This document shows, piece after piece, positions 42,863 through 51,216 of a stretch of DNA of 51,877 nt. Location: contig NZ_JAAVIY010000014.1 in assembly GCF_014748335.1 (NCBI RefSeq), positions 1-51,877 on the forward strand, in the 5' to 3' direction. Numbering within the stretch: position 1 is the first letter of the stretch; each line of letters opens with the position of its first letter. The position numbers and the translations under genes are program-made. Source of the DNA: Flavobacterium selenitireducens. Lineage in GTDB: Bacteria; Bacteroidota; Bacteroidia; Flavobacteriales; Flavobacteriaceae. A model generated the notes under the pieces. That model did no database searches. It saw only the letters and a program-made list of their open reading frames with translations, and was not told the origin of the DNA.

Positions 42863-42980
42863 GGGATTGAAGTGTGAAATAAACGCTAAAACGATCGTTT
42901 GTCGTTTCGAATTGATGAATTCAGAACAGAATCCCGAAATAATTTTGACATAGAAAAAAATCGTTTCCTACGACTGCTAA

Positions 42981-43399
42981 TTATAAATCGATGATGTCGA
43001 TTGGGATTTGAGCCGTGGATTTCATGGGTTTTCCCGTAGCCCGGATGGCTCAATACTCTTATGTCGCCGACCTTTCCTTCCAACGCGAAATTACGTCTGT
43101 CGTATATTGGTTGAAAAAATCGTACTCCGTGTCTATTTTAATGGTCGAAGCCACCACTTTGCCATTTTTCCGATTACAAAATTGACCTTAAACGGAATGG
43201 AATCGCCCACATTCATCGCCCTGCTCACAAAATCGCGCTGAGTATCTAAGGCGATGGACCTGGAAATATCACTTGTCAGGCAGGTCGGATTTGGGTTTTC
43301 GATTTCCTGTTGTTACCTGCCTTCTTTGTAAACCGGAAGTGAGATCTGAGCGGTTAAATTGGACAAACAAAACAGACTGAAGAGTAATAAACACCTCAT
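42981..43399 (-). pseudogene. Decayed secreted TonB C-terminal-domain-like protein
   Basis: ATG at 43399 overlaps the purT stop (TGATG) and opens a perfect signal peptide ([14 protein letters not shown]) followed by I-S-L-P-V-Y-K-E. An in-frame TAA then occurs at 43315-43313. The same frame continues with Q-Q-E-I-E-N-P-N-P, V-G-D-S-I-P-F-K-V-N-F-V-I-G-K. At a five-A run (T5 at 43165-43169) the sense shifts to G-K-V-V-A-S-T-I-K-I-D. Two more stops (near 43060 and 43051) break the frame before A-T-G-K-P-M-K-S-T-A-Q-I-P-I-D-I ends at TAA 42983-42981. F-V-I-x-K-x-G-K-V-V and G-K-P-x5-Q-I-P-I are marks of the TonB C-terminal domain. Several independent lesions argue for a pseudogene. Confidence 0.75.
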
Positions 43400-44565
43400 C
43401 AGGCCAACACTTTCACGAGCTTTGCCGCCGCTTTTGCTTTCTCCACCACTTCCTCAACCGAAGTGTCGGCAGTATCGCTTACCAAAGCGACACCCATTCG
43501 TCGATACGGACGCGATGTCGGTTTGCCGAAAAGGCGAAAATCGGTCTTGGGCAACCCGGCGATTTCTTCGATTCCTGAAAAGGTAGGATTTTCGGAATTT
43601 TCGGATGCAAGGATAACAGCGCTGGCCCCGACTTTTTCAAGCCTGATCTCGAATATCGGAAGACTCAGTATCGCGCGAAGGTGTAATTCGAATTCATTGA
43701 AATTTTGGGTTCCCGCCAGCGTGACCATACCCGTGTCGTGTGGTCGAGGAGAAAGTTCGGAGAAATAAACGCCGTCGCTTGCCAGGAAAAATTCCACACC
43801 AAAAAGCCCCGCGCCGCCAAGCGCTTCGGTGATTTTTTCGGCCATGTCCTGGGCTTCGTATAAGTCTTTTTCAGACACCTGGGCCGGTTGCCAGCTCTCC
43901 TGGTAATCGCCTCTTTCCTGTCGGTGGCCGATCGGGGAACAAAACAACGTCGGGCCCATGTTTTGGGTAACGGTCAATAAGGTGATTTCGGAATTGAAGT
44001 CCACGAACGCTTCGACAATGACTTCGACGACATCGCCACGCGAACCCTCAACCGCATATTTCCATGCTTTTTCGATGTCTTCGGATGTTTTGATAGTCGA
44101 TTGGCCTTTGCCCGACGACGACATCAACGGTTTGACCACGCACGGAATGCCGACTTCTGAAACAGCAGCTTTGAGTTCTTCTGACGACGTGGCGTATCGG
44201 TAATTTGCGGTTTTCAAGCCCAGTTCTTTGGCCGCCAGGTCGCGGATCGCCTTTCGGTTCATCGTGAAGTTGGCCGCCTTGGCAGACGGTACGACGGTAA
44301 TGCCTTGTTTTTCGTAGTCGTAGAAACGTTCGGTGCGAATCGCTTCGATTTCGGGAACGATAAAATCCGGTTTGTGTTTGGCCACAATGCGGTCAAGTTC
44401 GGCCCCGTCGAGCATGTTGATGACTTCGAAACCGTGGGCGACTTGCATCGCAGGGGCGTTTTCATAGCTGTCGACCGCAATCACTTTTTGGCCGATCCTT
44501 TGCGCCGCGATCGCAAATTCTTTCCCGAGTTCGCCTGAGCCGAGAAGTAGTATTTTCTGTTGCAT
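43399..44565 (-). CDS. purT: Formate-dependent phosphoribosylglycinamide formyltransferase
   Basis: This 388-residue ATP-grasp enzyme formylates GAR using formate and ATP in purine synthesis. N-terminal motif [11 protein letters not shown] (5-15), ATP-grasp loop [13 protein letters not shown] near 141-153, and C-terminal G-V-E-F-F-L and [11 protein letters not shown] all match PurT. Length is family-typical. The decayed TonB_C-like gene overlaps its stop, and a heptamer stem-loop lies between it and the aminotransferase upstream. Confidence 0.95.
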   Translation of the reverse strand: MQQKILLLGSGELGKEFAIAAQRIGQKVIAVDSYENAPAMQVAHGFEVINMLDGAELDRIVAKHKPDFIVPEIEAIRTERFYDYEKQGITVVPSAKAANFTMNRKAIRDLAAKELGLKTANYRYATSSEELKAAVSEVGIPCVVKPLMSSSGKGQSTIKTSEDIEKAWKYAVEGSRGDVVEVIVEAFVDFNSEITLLTVTQNMGPTLFCSPIGHRQERGDYQESWQPAQVSEKDLYEAQDMAEKITEALGGAGLFGVEFFLASDGVYFSELSPRPHDTGMVTLAGTQNFNEFELHLRAILSLPIFEIRLEKVGASAVILASENSENPTFSGIEEIAGLPKTDFRLFGKPTSRPYRRMGVALVSDTADTSVEEVVEKAKAAAKLVKVLA

Positions 44566-44573
44566 GTTTGTTT

Positions 44574-44631
44574 GTTTAAGGCTTAAAGTTCAAGGTTTGC
44601 TCCGAATAACTTTAAACCTTAAACTTTAAAC
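44574..44631. repeat. Inverted heptamer repeat upstream of purT
   Basis: Words GTTTAAG-GCTTAAA-GTTCAAG (44574-44594) are followed by a 15-base centre and then the inverse words CTTTAAAC-CTTAAAC-TTTAAAC (44610-44631). They form a long imperfect stem-loop. The same words make the tandem array at 50530-50676. Confidence 0.7.
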
Positions 44632-44637
44632 AGAAGG

Positions 44638-45825
44638 TCAGGCCAAAGCCTCTTTGATTCTCTTGAATGCTTCCTTGAGCACGTCTTCGCTTGTCGCATA
44701 GGAAAAACGTATGCAATCCGGATTCCCGAATGCGTCTCCGGTAACCGCCGCTACGTTTGCTTCAGACAAAAGATACATCGCCAAGTCGTCTGCGTTGTCG
44801 ATTTGCTTTCCACGAAGGGTTTTTCCGAAAAACGAGGAAACATCGGGAAACGCGTAAAATGCACCGTCGGGGACGTTTATTTTCAAACCTGGAATATCGT
44901 TGATCAATCCGACGACCAAATCGCGTCGACCCTTGAACGCCTTTACCATATCGTTCAATACCGATGGATCGGCATCTACGGCTGTGATTGTCGCTCTTTG
45001 CGCGATCGAGTTCGCTCCCGAAGTGACCTGTCCCTGCATTTTCGTACACGCTTTTGCGATAAATTCAGGAGCGCCGATGTATCCGATTCTCCAGCCTGTC
45101 ATCGCAAATGCTTTAGCAACGCCGTTCACGGTAATCGTCCGGTCGAACATGCCCGGGACCGATGCAATGGAACAGAAATTCCCGGCAAAATTGATGTGTT
45201 CGTAAATTTCGTCAGACACCACGAAAATGTCCGGATGGTTCGCCAAAACGTCGGCAAGAGCCGTCAATTCCTCACGCGTATAAACCGATCCGCTCGGGTT
45301 GCAAGGGGAGGAATACCAAACCATTTTGGTCTTTGGCGTGATGGCTTTCGCGAGTTGCCCAGGCGTAATTTTAAAATCCGATTCCACAGAAGTCGGGACT
45401 TCTACGGGAACGCCTCCCGCCATTTTCACGATCTCGAAATAGGAAACCCAATACGGCGCCGGCAAAATCACTTCATCGCCTTCATTAAGCATTACCTGGG
45501 CGATGTTGTACAGCGATTGTTTGGCACCTGTCGAAACGACTATATTAGCCGGTTTATAATCGAGATCGTTATCGCGTTTGAATTTGCGGCAAATCGCTTC
45601 TTTCAGTTCGGCATAACCGTCTACGGGAGAATAGGTGCTGTAATTTTCGTCAATCGCTTTTTTGGCGGCTTCCTTGATGAAATCAGGCGTGTTGAAATCG
45701 GGCTCACCCAACGAAAGGCTAATCACGTCTTTGCCCTGCGCCTTGAGGTCGCGTGCCAAAGCAGCCATGGCCAACGTCTGGGAAGTAGCCATACTGTTGA
45801 TCCGGTCAGAAAGTAAATGGTTCAT
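44638..45825 (-). CDS. Pyridoxal-phosphate aminotransferase, aspartate aminotransferase type
   Basis: This 395-residue class I/II aminotransferase has L-S-L-G-E-P-D-F-N-T-P near residue 37, Y-S-P-V-D-G-Y-A-E-L near 65, and A-P-Y-W-V-S-Y near 123. Also N-P-S-G at 176-179, D205 and Y208 in V-S-D-E-I-Y-E-H, and PLP lysine K238 in N-G-V-A-K-A-F-A-M-T-G-W-R. The pattern is that of the Thermus/AspB (I-gamma) aspartate aminotransferases. Prephenate or other substrates are possible. It is 33 bases downstream of the desaturase gene. Confidence 0.92.
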   Translation of the reverse strand: MNHLLSDRINSMATSQTLAMAALARDLKAQGKDVISLSLGEPDFNTPDFIKEAAKKAIDENYSTYSPVDGYAELKEAICRKFKRDNDLDYKPANIVVSTGAKQSLYNIAQVMLNEGDEVILPAPYWVSYFEIVKMAGGVPVEVPTSVESDFKITPGQLAKAITPKTKMVWYSSPCNPSGSVYTREELTALADVLANHPDIFVVSDEIYEHINFAGNFCSIASVPGMFDRTITVNGVAKAFAMTGWRIGYIGAPEFIAKACTKMQGQVTSGANSIAQRATITAVDADPSVLNDMVKAFKGRRDLVVGLINDIPGLKINVPDGAFYAFPDVSSFFGKTLRGKQIDNADDLAMYLLSEANVAAVTGDAFGNPDCIRFSYATSEDVLKEAFKRIKEALA

Positions 45826-45858
45826 GCTTGTGTCGTATGTTTGATGGAGGTTTTAGTT

Positions 45859-46953
45859 TCAGGCCGCGGTAGGTTCGGTTCCCAATTCCTTCAAATGGCG
45901 GAAGTGGGCCGCGATAGCAGAACGCATCGTCCGGAATTCATGATACGGAAGGTTGCATTCGGCAGCCGTCTGTTTGATGATTTCGGAGATTTTGCTATAA
46001 TGTACGTGGCTGATGTTCGGGAAGATATGGTGCTCAATCTGGTGGTTGAGACCGCCCGTAAACCAGTTGACGATTTTGTTTTTGGGAGCGAAATTCGCCG
46101 TGGTGTGCAATTGGTGGATCGCCCAGGTGTTTTCTATCGAACCGTTTTCGTCCGGGATAGGATTATCCGTCGCCTCCACTACGTGTGCCAACTGAAACAC
46201 AACGCTCAGGATGAGTCCGGCGGTGTAATGCATCACAAAAAATCCGAGCAACACCTGCCACCAGATCACGCCCGTGATAATCGGGATCACGATCCAAATC
46301 GAAAAATAAATGACTTTCGTGATCACGAGCGTCGTCCATTGGATGACCGGGCTTTTGAACTTTCCGTACGACAATTTGCGCTTGAGGTAACGTCTCATTT
46401 GACGGAAATCTGTCGTAATCGCCCAGTTGAAAGTCAATAATCCGTAAAGGAAAATCGAGTAATAATGCTGGAACTTGTGGAAGCGCCTCCATTTAGCTTC
46501 ATGCGTAAAACGGATGATCTGTCCGGCTTCGAGGTCTTCGTCATGACCGTGGATGTTAGTGTAGGTATGGTGCAAAACGTTGTGTTGTACTTGCCAGTTG
46601 TAGACATTTCCAGCCAAAACGTAGATCGTTCCGCCCATGAATTTGTTGATCCAGGTCTTGGACGAATACGACCCGTGATTGCCGTCGTGCATGACATTCA
46701 TCCCGATTCCTGCCATTCCGATTCCCATGGCGACGCTTAGGAGCAAATGTGCCCAAAACGGGAGGTCGAGTGCCAGAATCAGAAAGTAAGGCGTGAGGAA
46801 CAGGGCGAAAAGGATGGCGGTCTTGAGATAGATCTGCCAGTTTCCGGTTTTTTTGATGTTATTCTCCCTGAAGTAGGCGTTGACCCGTGAATTCAGTGTC
46901 CTGAAAAATTTCATGGAGTCTTGGGTCGAAAATGTCGGAAGGTTGTAATTCAT
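45859..46953 (-). CDS. Membrane fatty acid desaturase (acyl-CoA/lipid desaturase)
   Basis: This protein has 364 residues from ATG 46953; the frame extends six codons upstream, across the -7 box. Three histidine boxes bind the di-iron centre: H-D-G-N-H-G (89-94), H-N-V-L-H-H (124-129) and H-Q-I-E-H-H (304-309). The Q-I-E-H-H form is typical of front-end (delta-6-like) or linoleoyl-CoA-type desaturases. Hydrophobic pairs lie at about 45-88 and 205-255. No cytochrome b5 domain is fused. The position of the double bond is not predictable. It likely adjusts membrane fluidity. Confidence 0.92.
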   Translation of the reverse strand: MNYNLPTFSTQDSMKFFRTLNSRVNAYFRENNIKKTGNWQIYLKTAILFALFLTPYFLILALDLPFWAHLLLSVAMGIGMAGIGMNVMHDGNHGSYSSKTWINKFMGGTIYVLAGNVYNWQVQHNVLHHTYTNIHGHDEDLEAGQIIRFTHEAKWRRFHKFQHYYSIFLYGLLTFNWAITTDFRQMRRYLKRKLSYGKFKSPVIQWTTLVITKVIYFSIWIVIPIITGVIWWQVLLGFFVMHYTAGLILSVVFQLAHVVEATDNPIPDENGSIENTWAIHQLHTTANFAPKNKIVNWFTGGLNHQIEHHIFPNISHVHYSKISEIIKQTAAECNLPYHEFRTMRSAIAAHFRHLKELGTEPTAA

Positions 46954-46968
46954 AGTTGAAAATGATGC

Positions 46969-46976
46969 CAAAGGTA
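46969..46976 (-). promoter_or_regulatory. -7 promoter box for the desaturase gene
   Basis: The minus strand reads TACCTTTG (exact TAnnTTTG), 15 bases before the ATG at 46953. No TTG at normal spacing; candidates are 10 and 26 bases away. The box makes the longer start at 46971 unlikely. Confidence 0.5.
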
Positions 46977-47032
46977 ATTATTAATACAAGGTTTATGGTT
47001 TACAAAAACATAAAATTTCCGATGCGAATGGT

Positions 47033-47040
47033 TACTTTTG
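47033..47040 (+). promoter_or_regulatory. -7 promoter box for rsmG
   Basis: TACTTTTG is an exact TAnnTTTG match, 48 bases before the rsmG ATG. No -33 TTG. Confidence 0.45.
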
Positions 47041-47088
47041 CGAGCCGCGGCCCAAGTCGGCAAATCGCATATCATAAAACAAAGCACA

Positions 47089-47718
47089 ATGGAAGAAATC
47101 CTTCGCCATTTCCCGCATCTGACTGATACCCAAAAGGTACAATTCGGTAAACTCCAGGCGGTTTACGAAGATTGGAATGCCAAAATCAATGTCATTTCGA
47201 GAAAAGACATAGACGAATTGTACACCCGTCACGTACTCCATTCACTCGCCATAGCCAAGGTGCAATCGTTTGCTCCCGGCGCATCGGTGATGGACGTAGG
47301 GACCGGCGGCGGCTTTCCTGGAATTCCGCTCGCAATTTTGTTCCCCGAAACCGATTTTTACCTGATAGATGTCATAGGAAAGAAAATTAAAGTGGTACAG
47401 GCCGTCGCGGACGAACTTGGCCTAAAAAACGTCAAGGCCGAGCAAATTCGGGCCGAAAACGTCAAAGGGCAATTCGATTTCATCGTGAGCCGCGCCGTGA
47501 CGAACATGCCGGATTTCGTGTCGTGGGTAAAGACAAAAATCGCCAAGGCGCAAAAGCACGACCTGGCGAATGGGATTTTGTACCTTAAAGGAGGAGATCT
47601 TTCTGAAGAATTGAAGGATTATCAAAAAATCCAGCTGTTCGATATTCCAAATTTTTTCGACGGGGAATTCTTCGAAACCAAAAAGGTGGTTTATCTGCCG
47701 GTAAAGTTCAAAGGATAA
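47089..47718 (+). CDS. rsmG: 16S rRNA (guanine-N7)-methyltransferase RsmG
   Basis: This protein has 209 residues from ATG 47089 (M-E-E-I-L-R-H-F-P); the open frame begins further upstream with a TTG that is part of the promoter box. Family motifs: W-N-A-K-I-N-V-I-S-R-K-D near residue 29, R-H-V-L-H-S-L near 47, and SAM loop V-M-D-V-G-T-G-G-G-F-P-G-I-P-L near 67-81. Then V-S-R-A-V near 130. It methylates N7 of a guanine in the 530 loop of 16S rRNA. It is followed by a bidirectional terminator. Confidence 0.95.
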   Translation: MEEILRHFPHLTDTQKVQFGKLQAVYEDWNAKINVISRKDIDELYTRHVLHSLAIAKVQSFAPGASVMDVGTGGGFPGIPLAILFPETDFYLIDVIGKKIKVVQAVADELGLKNVKAEQIRAENVKGQFDFIVSRAVTNMPDFVSWVKTKIAKAQKHDLANGILYLKGGDLSEELKDYQKIQLFDIPNFFDGEFFETKKVVYLPVKFKG

Positions 47719-47749
47719 AAAAATCCCGGTCGAGATGCCCGGGATTTTT
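47719..47749. terminator. Bidirectional terminator between rsmG and a T9SS cargo gene
   Basis: AAAAATCCCGG (47719-47729) pairs with CCGGGATTTTT (47739-47749), A/T runs on both sides. It starts directly after the rsmG stop. Confidence 0.88.
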
Positions 47750-47751
47750 GT

Positions 47752-48768
47752 TTAGTTCTTGATGAGTTTTTGTATGGTATTTCCCTTGTCGGAAGCGATG
47801 TTGACGATGTAAACGCCCGATGTCAGCTGGGAAATGTCGATTCCCGTGGCGGAAGCCTGTTTCACGAGTACGGTTTTGCCTGTCAAATCGCTGATCGAGA
47901 TCGATTTGATCGTCGCATCGGTTTGGATGTTCAGGATATTGTTTGCCGGATTCGGATACAGCACGGTTTTGTTTTGCGCAACATCTGGTGTTTGCAGGAA
48001 GGCCTGGACTTGCATTTCGTAAACATTTTGGGTGTCGTTTATTCCCAGCAACGGAACATTTATAGTAGTCGTCGTGCTCCTGAACTGCGGCCATAACCAC
48101 GTTTGGTCGTTGTCGTAATAATGGTAAATCGTTTGCGAAAATGTTCCGACATTCCCGAAAATCGGATGAACCAACGTCAGGTTTTGCACGGTTTTGAGGC
48201 GCGTAACGGCTCTTGGTTCTTCAAAAGCGTACGTCATCAGCGTTCCGCTGGCATCAATCGAGGTGTTGAAAGTTCCCGAGAACGTACCATTGTTGCCATC
48301 GTATTCAAACGTTCCGGCGACGGTGTCTGAATTGGAATGATTTGCAAGTAGCGGGAATGTCCCGATGTCTGCGGGATTCGTATACGATAACGTGAATTCC
48401 GGATTCGCGACCCCCACGATATTGCCGCCGCCGTTACCCATAAAAAATTGCGCGATATTGCCGTCTGATATCATCGTAAGGATTTGCGTGGCATTCGGGT
48501 ACACTTCGAGTTCCTGATCGGTCGGATTCGCTACTCCATACGCAACTCCCCCGATTTCGTCCAAAGCTTCAAAATTCCAGACCTGGCCGCTTCCGGTGGC
48601 GGTCTGGTCCAAAGGCGTCGGATTGGCTACGAGATTATAAGCTCTGTGATTGACTCCATCTATAACGAGCATTGGTCCGTTATACAATTGCCCCATGTAA
48701 GCGTCGACCTGAAATTGGGCGTGCGAAAGCGAGCTCAGGAAAAGTAAAGCGAGTAAAGTTTTTTTCAT
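47752..48768 (-). CDS. Secreted protein with T9SS type A sorting domain
   Basis: This protein has 338 residues from ATG 48768 (M-K-K-T-L-L-A-L-L-F); an upstream in-frame ATG would spoil the signal peptide. Cleavage is near S-H-A-Q. Residues 20-260 are a beta-rich region with many Gly, Asn and Thr that I cannot assign to a named domain. The final 80 residues are a type A sorting domain: T-V-L-Y-P-N-P-A-N-N, S-I-S-D-L-T-G-K-T-V, L-T-S-G-V-Y, Q-K-L-I-K-N. It is predicted to be exported by the T9SS. Its role is unknown. Confidence 0.87.
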   Translation of the reverse strand: MKKTLLALLFLSSLSHAQFQVDAYMGQLYNGPMLVIDGVNHRAYNLVANPTPLDQTATGSGQVWNFEALDEIGGVAYGVANPTDQELEVYPNATQILTMISDGNIAQFFMGNGGGNIVGVANPEFTLSYTNPADIGTFPLLANHSNSDTVAGTFEYDGNNGTFSGTFNTSIDASGTLMTYAFEEPRAVTRLKTVQNLTLVHPIFGNVGTFSQTIYHYYDNDQTWLWPQFRSTTTTINVPLLGINDTQNVYEMQVQAFLQTPDVAQNKTVLYPNPANNILNIQTDATIKSISISDLTGKTVLVKQASATGIDISQLTSGVYIVNIASDKGNTIQKLIKN

Positions 48769-48789
48769 TTTACGATGTTTTGGTTTGGC

Positions 48790-48797
48790 CAAATATA
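48790..48797 (-). promoter_or_regulatory. -7 promoter box for the T9SS cargo gene
   Basis: The minus strand reads TATATTTG (exact TAnnTTTG), 21 bases before the ATG, directly after the pruA terminator. No clear -33 TTG. Confidence 0.5.
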
Positions 48798-48799
48798 AA

Positions 48800-48825
48800 A
48801 ATAAAACCCCGATAAAAATCGGGGC
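48800..48825 (-). terminator. Terminator after pruA
   Basis: CCCCGAT (48807-48813) and ATCGGGG (48818-48824) form a stem with a four-base loop; on the minus strand it is followed by T residues. Confidence 0.82.
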
Positions 48826-48850
48826 CTCAATTATTTAAACAGCGATTATG

Positions 48851-50479
48851 TTATTCGCCCAAAAACGGGTAACGGTAATCGACCGGCGTAACGAAAGTTT
48901 CCTTGATCGTGCGAGGCGACACCCAACGCAAAAGGTTTTGGGCCGAACCTGCTTTGTCGTTCGTTCCCGAGGCGCGGGCTCCGCCGAAAGGTTGCATCCC
49001 TACGACAGCTCCCGTGGGTTTGTCGTTGATGTAGAAGTTTCCGGCGCAGTTTTCAAGCGCTTTCGTTGCTTCGTTTATCGCGTAACGATCCTGGCTGAAA
49101 ATGGCTCCGGTCAACGCGTAAGGCGATGTCTCGTCCACCAATTTCAACGTTTCTGCCCATTTTGCGTCCTCGTAAACGTAAATCGTGATAACAGGACCGA
49201 ACAATTCGGTTTCCATCGTTGCGTATTTAGGATTTGTTGTCAGGATGACGGTCGGCTCGATGAAATATCCGACGGACTTGTCGTAGTTTCCACCTATGAT
49301 AACTTCTGCATCCGCATCGGCTTTAGCCTGGTCAATATATTTTGCAAGCTTGTCGAACGAACCTTCGTGAATGACGGCCGTAACGAAGTTTGAAAAATCT
49401 TCGGGCGATCCCATCTTGATCGACTTCAGATCCTTTTCAAGTTCTGATTTAACAGATGGCCACAAACTTTGCGGAATGTAGGCACGCGATGCCGCGGAAC
49501 ATTTTTGTCCCTGGAATTCAAACGCGCCGCGGATAATCCCGGTTACGACCTGGCGGACATTCGCGCTCGGATGGGCAACGATAAAATCCTTTCCTCCGGT
49601 TTCCCCGACGATTCTCGGGTAAGTCTTATAAATTTCGATGTTGTTCCCGATGTGTTTGAAGATATCCTTGAACACATGAGTCGATCCCGTAAAGTGGATT
49701 CCGGCGAAATCAGGGCTTGCGTAAACCGTCTCGGAAATCATCTGCGCATCTCCGAATACGACATTGATCACGCCATCCGGCACACCGGCTTCCCTGAATA
49801 CGTCAATGATGACCTTGGCCGAGAAAACCTGGGAATCGCTAGGCTTCCAGATCACGACGTTGCCCATCAAAGCAGCGCTGGCCGGGAGGTTCGCGGCAAT
49901 TGCTGTAAAATTGAAAGGTGTAACGGCATATACGAATCCTTCAAGCGGACGGTATTCGACGCGGTTCCACATATCGGACGTAGATTTTGGCTGGTCGGCG
50001 TAAATCTGGGTCATGAATTCTACGTTGAAACGCAAAAAGTCGATGAGTTCGCAGGCGGCGTCGATTTCGGCTTGGAAAATCGTTTTGGACTGAGCGATCA
50101 TCGTCGCGGCGTTGATTTTCGAGCGGTACGGCCCGGCAATGAGTTCCGCAGCCTTAAGAAAAATTCCGGCGCGTTGTTCCCAAGGCAATGAAGCCCATTG
50201 TTTGCGCGATTCCAAAGCATTCGCGATGGCTTTTTCGACATGGGATTTTTCGGCGAGGTGATAGTGTCCGAGCACATGCTGGTGATCGTGCGGAGGCGTC
50301 ATGTTGCGGGTATTCCCCGTCTTGATTTCTTCGCTTCCGATGTAGAGCGGAACTTCGATTTTCGCATTCCACATCTCGCGATACGTTGCCTGGACAGCAG
50401 CTTTCTCAGCCGAATTCGGGGCGTACGACTTGACCGGCTCGTTGACGGCTTTCGGTACGTTATAAAAACCTTTTGGCAT
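48851..50479 (-). CDS. pruA: L-glutamate gamma-semialdehyde (1-pyrroline-5-carboxylate) dehydrogenase
   Basis: This protein has 542 residues from ATG 50479 (M-P-K-G-F-Y-N-V-P). It is an aldehyde dehydrogenase that oxidises glutamate semialdehyde to glutamate with NAD in proline breakdown. Active-site E293 is in V-G-E-T-G-G-K-D-F and C327 in E-F-Q-G-Q-K-C-S-A-A-S-R. NAD-binding motifs are T-P-F-N-F-T-A and F-T-G-S-T. Its length and the F-Q-G-Q-K-C-S-A motif mark the eukaryote-like P5CDH group. No proline dehydrogenase gene is nearby, so the two halves of the pathway are encoded apart. A heptamer array lies just upstream of its promoter. Confidence 0.95.
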   Translation of the reverse strand: MPKGFYNVPKAVNEPVKSYAPNSAEKAAVQATYREMWNAKIEVPLYIGSEEIKTGNTRNMTPPHDHQHVLGHYHLAEKSHVEKAIANALESRKQWASLPWEQRAGIFLKAAELIAGPYRSKINAATMIAQSKTIFQAEIDAACELIDFLRFNVEFMTQIYADQPKSTSDMWNRVEYRPLEGFVYAVTPFNFTAIAANLPASAALMGNVVIWKPSDSQVFSAKVIIDVFREAGVPDGVINVVFGDAQMISETVYASPDFAGIHFTGSTHVFKDIFKHIGNNIEIYKTYPRIVGETGGKDFIVAHPSANVRQVVTGIIRGAFEFQGQKCSAASRAYIPQSLWPSVKSELEKDLKSIKMGSPEDFSNFVTAVIHEGSFDKLAKYIDQAKADADAEVIIGGNYDKSVGYFIEPTVILTTNPKYATMETELFGPVITIYVYEDAKWAETLKLVDETSPYALTGAIFSQDRYAINEATKALENCAGNFYINDKPTGAVVGMQPFGGARASGTNDKAGSAQNLLRWVSPRTIKETFVTPVDYRYPFLGE

Positions 50480-50500
50480 ATCGTTGTTTTTTAAGTTGCA

Positions 50501-50508
50501 CAAAGATA
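50501..50508 (-). promoter_or_regulatory. -7 promoter box for pruA
   Basis: The minus strand reads TATCTTTG (exact TAnnTTTG), 21 bases before the ATG. The -33 region falls at the edge of the heptamer array and has no TTG at usual spacing. Confidence 0.5.
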
Positions 50509-50529
50509 AGGAATAGGTATTTTATCGAG

Positions 50530-50676
50530 GTTGAAGTTTAGGGTTTAAAGTTCAAGGTTTAAAGTTTAAAGTTTAAGGTTTAAAGTTTAAGGTTTTGAAG
50601 TTAAGGGTTGAAGTTTAAGGTTTAAAGTTCAAGGTTTAAAGTTTAAGGTTTGAAGTTTAAAGTTTGAAGTTTTGAA
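50530..50676. repeat. Tandem array of 21 degenerate heptamers (GTTTAAA-like)
   Basis: The stretch divides cleanly into 21 words, each starting with GT: 17 are seven bases long (GTTTAAA, GTTTAAG, GTTCAAG, GTTTGAA, GTTTAGG, GTTAAGG), two are six (GTTGAA) and two are eight (GTTTTGAA). Total 147 bases, an average of exactly seven. It fills most of the gap between pruA and apaG. It encodes no plausible peptide. Confidence 0.88.
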
Positions 50677-50751
50677 GAAGTCCGTCGGAAAATACGATCA
50701 TCCGATGCGATCGTGCACGATCAATGTTCAACAATAATGTTAGGCCAAAAA

Positions 50752-51138
50752 TTAATTCAATGCGAAAGGCGCACTCAATTTAAAAGTAGGGACGATTACG
50801 CGAAAACTTTTCGTCGAAGTAAAGTTGATCATATTGAAATACCCGCGCATGGCGCCAAAAGGAGAGGCGAGCAGGCAACCCGAGCTGTAAGTGTGGGTTT
50901 CTCCCGGTTTCAGGACCGGTTTTTTCCCGATGACACCTTCGCCGTCTACCGTTTCAAGATCGTTGAGCGAATCCAGGATATCCCAATGGCGGGAAGTCAA
51001 CTGTACGGAATCTTTGCCGTGGTTTTCAATCGTCACATGATAACTGAACGCATAGTGGATCTTGTGATTCTTGAAGTACGTGCCTTCAAAAGTCGTCCCA
51101 ACCGATATTTTTATGCCTCTTGTGATTTGTGAAACCAT
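50752..51138 (-). CDS. apaG: ApaG domain protein
   Basis: This 128-residue protein matches ApaG: Y-H-V-T-I-E-N-H-G-K-D-S-V-Q-L-T-S-R-H-W-D-I near residues 33-54, P-V-L-K-P-G-E-T-H-T-Y-S-S-G-C near 75, and P-F-G-A-M-R-G-Y-F near 94. The fold is an immunoglobulin-like beta sandwich, cytoplasmic. It has been linked to cobalt/magnesium effects and, in F-box proteins, to protein contacts; the biochemical role is unsettled. It lies between pruA and the DUF5103 gene on the same strand. Confidence 0.93.
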   Translation of the reverse strand: MVSQITRGIKISVGTTFEGTYFKNHKIHYAFSYHVTIENHGKDSVQLTSRHWDILDSLNDLETVDGEGVIGKKPVLKPGETHTYSSGCLLASPFGAMRGYFNMINFTSTKSFRVIVPTFKLSAPFALN

Positions 51139-51166
51139 TGAAAAGTGTCTCAGGAATTTAATGTCG

Positions 51167-51174
51167 CAAATTTA
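51167..51174 (-). promoter_or_regulatory. -7 promoter box for apaG
   Basis: The minus strand reads TAAATTTG (exact TAnnTTTG), 28 bases before the ATG. No -33 TTG at usual spacing. Confidence 0.5.
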
Positions 51175-51216
51175 CAAAAAATATGCGTAGATGCGTGAGT
51201 GTCAGACTAAATTTAA

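Noticed and set aside
42886..43083. 65-residue open frame on the minus strand
   Set aside because: It is an out-of-frame piece of the TonB_C-like pseudogene and continues past its natural end.
50530..50676. CRISPR array
   Set aside because: Units are seven bases with no spacers; no cas genes are present.
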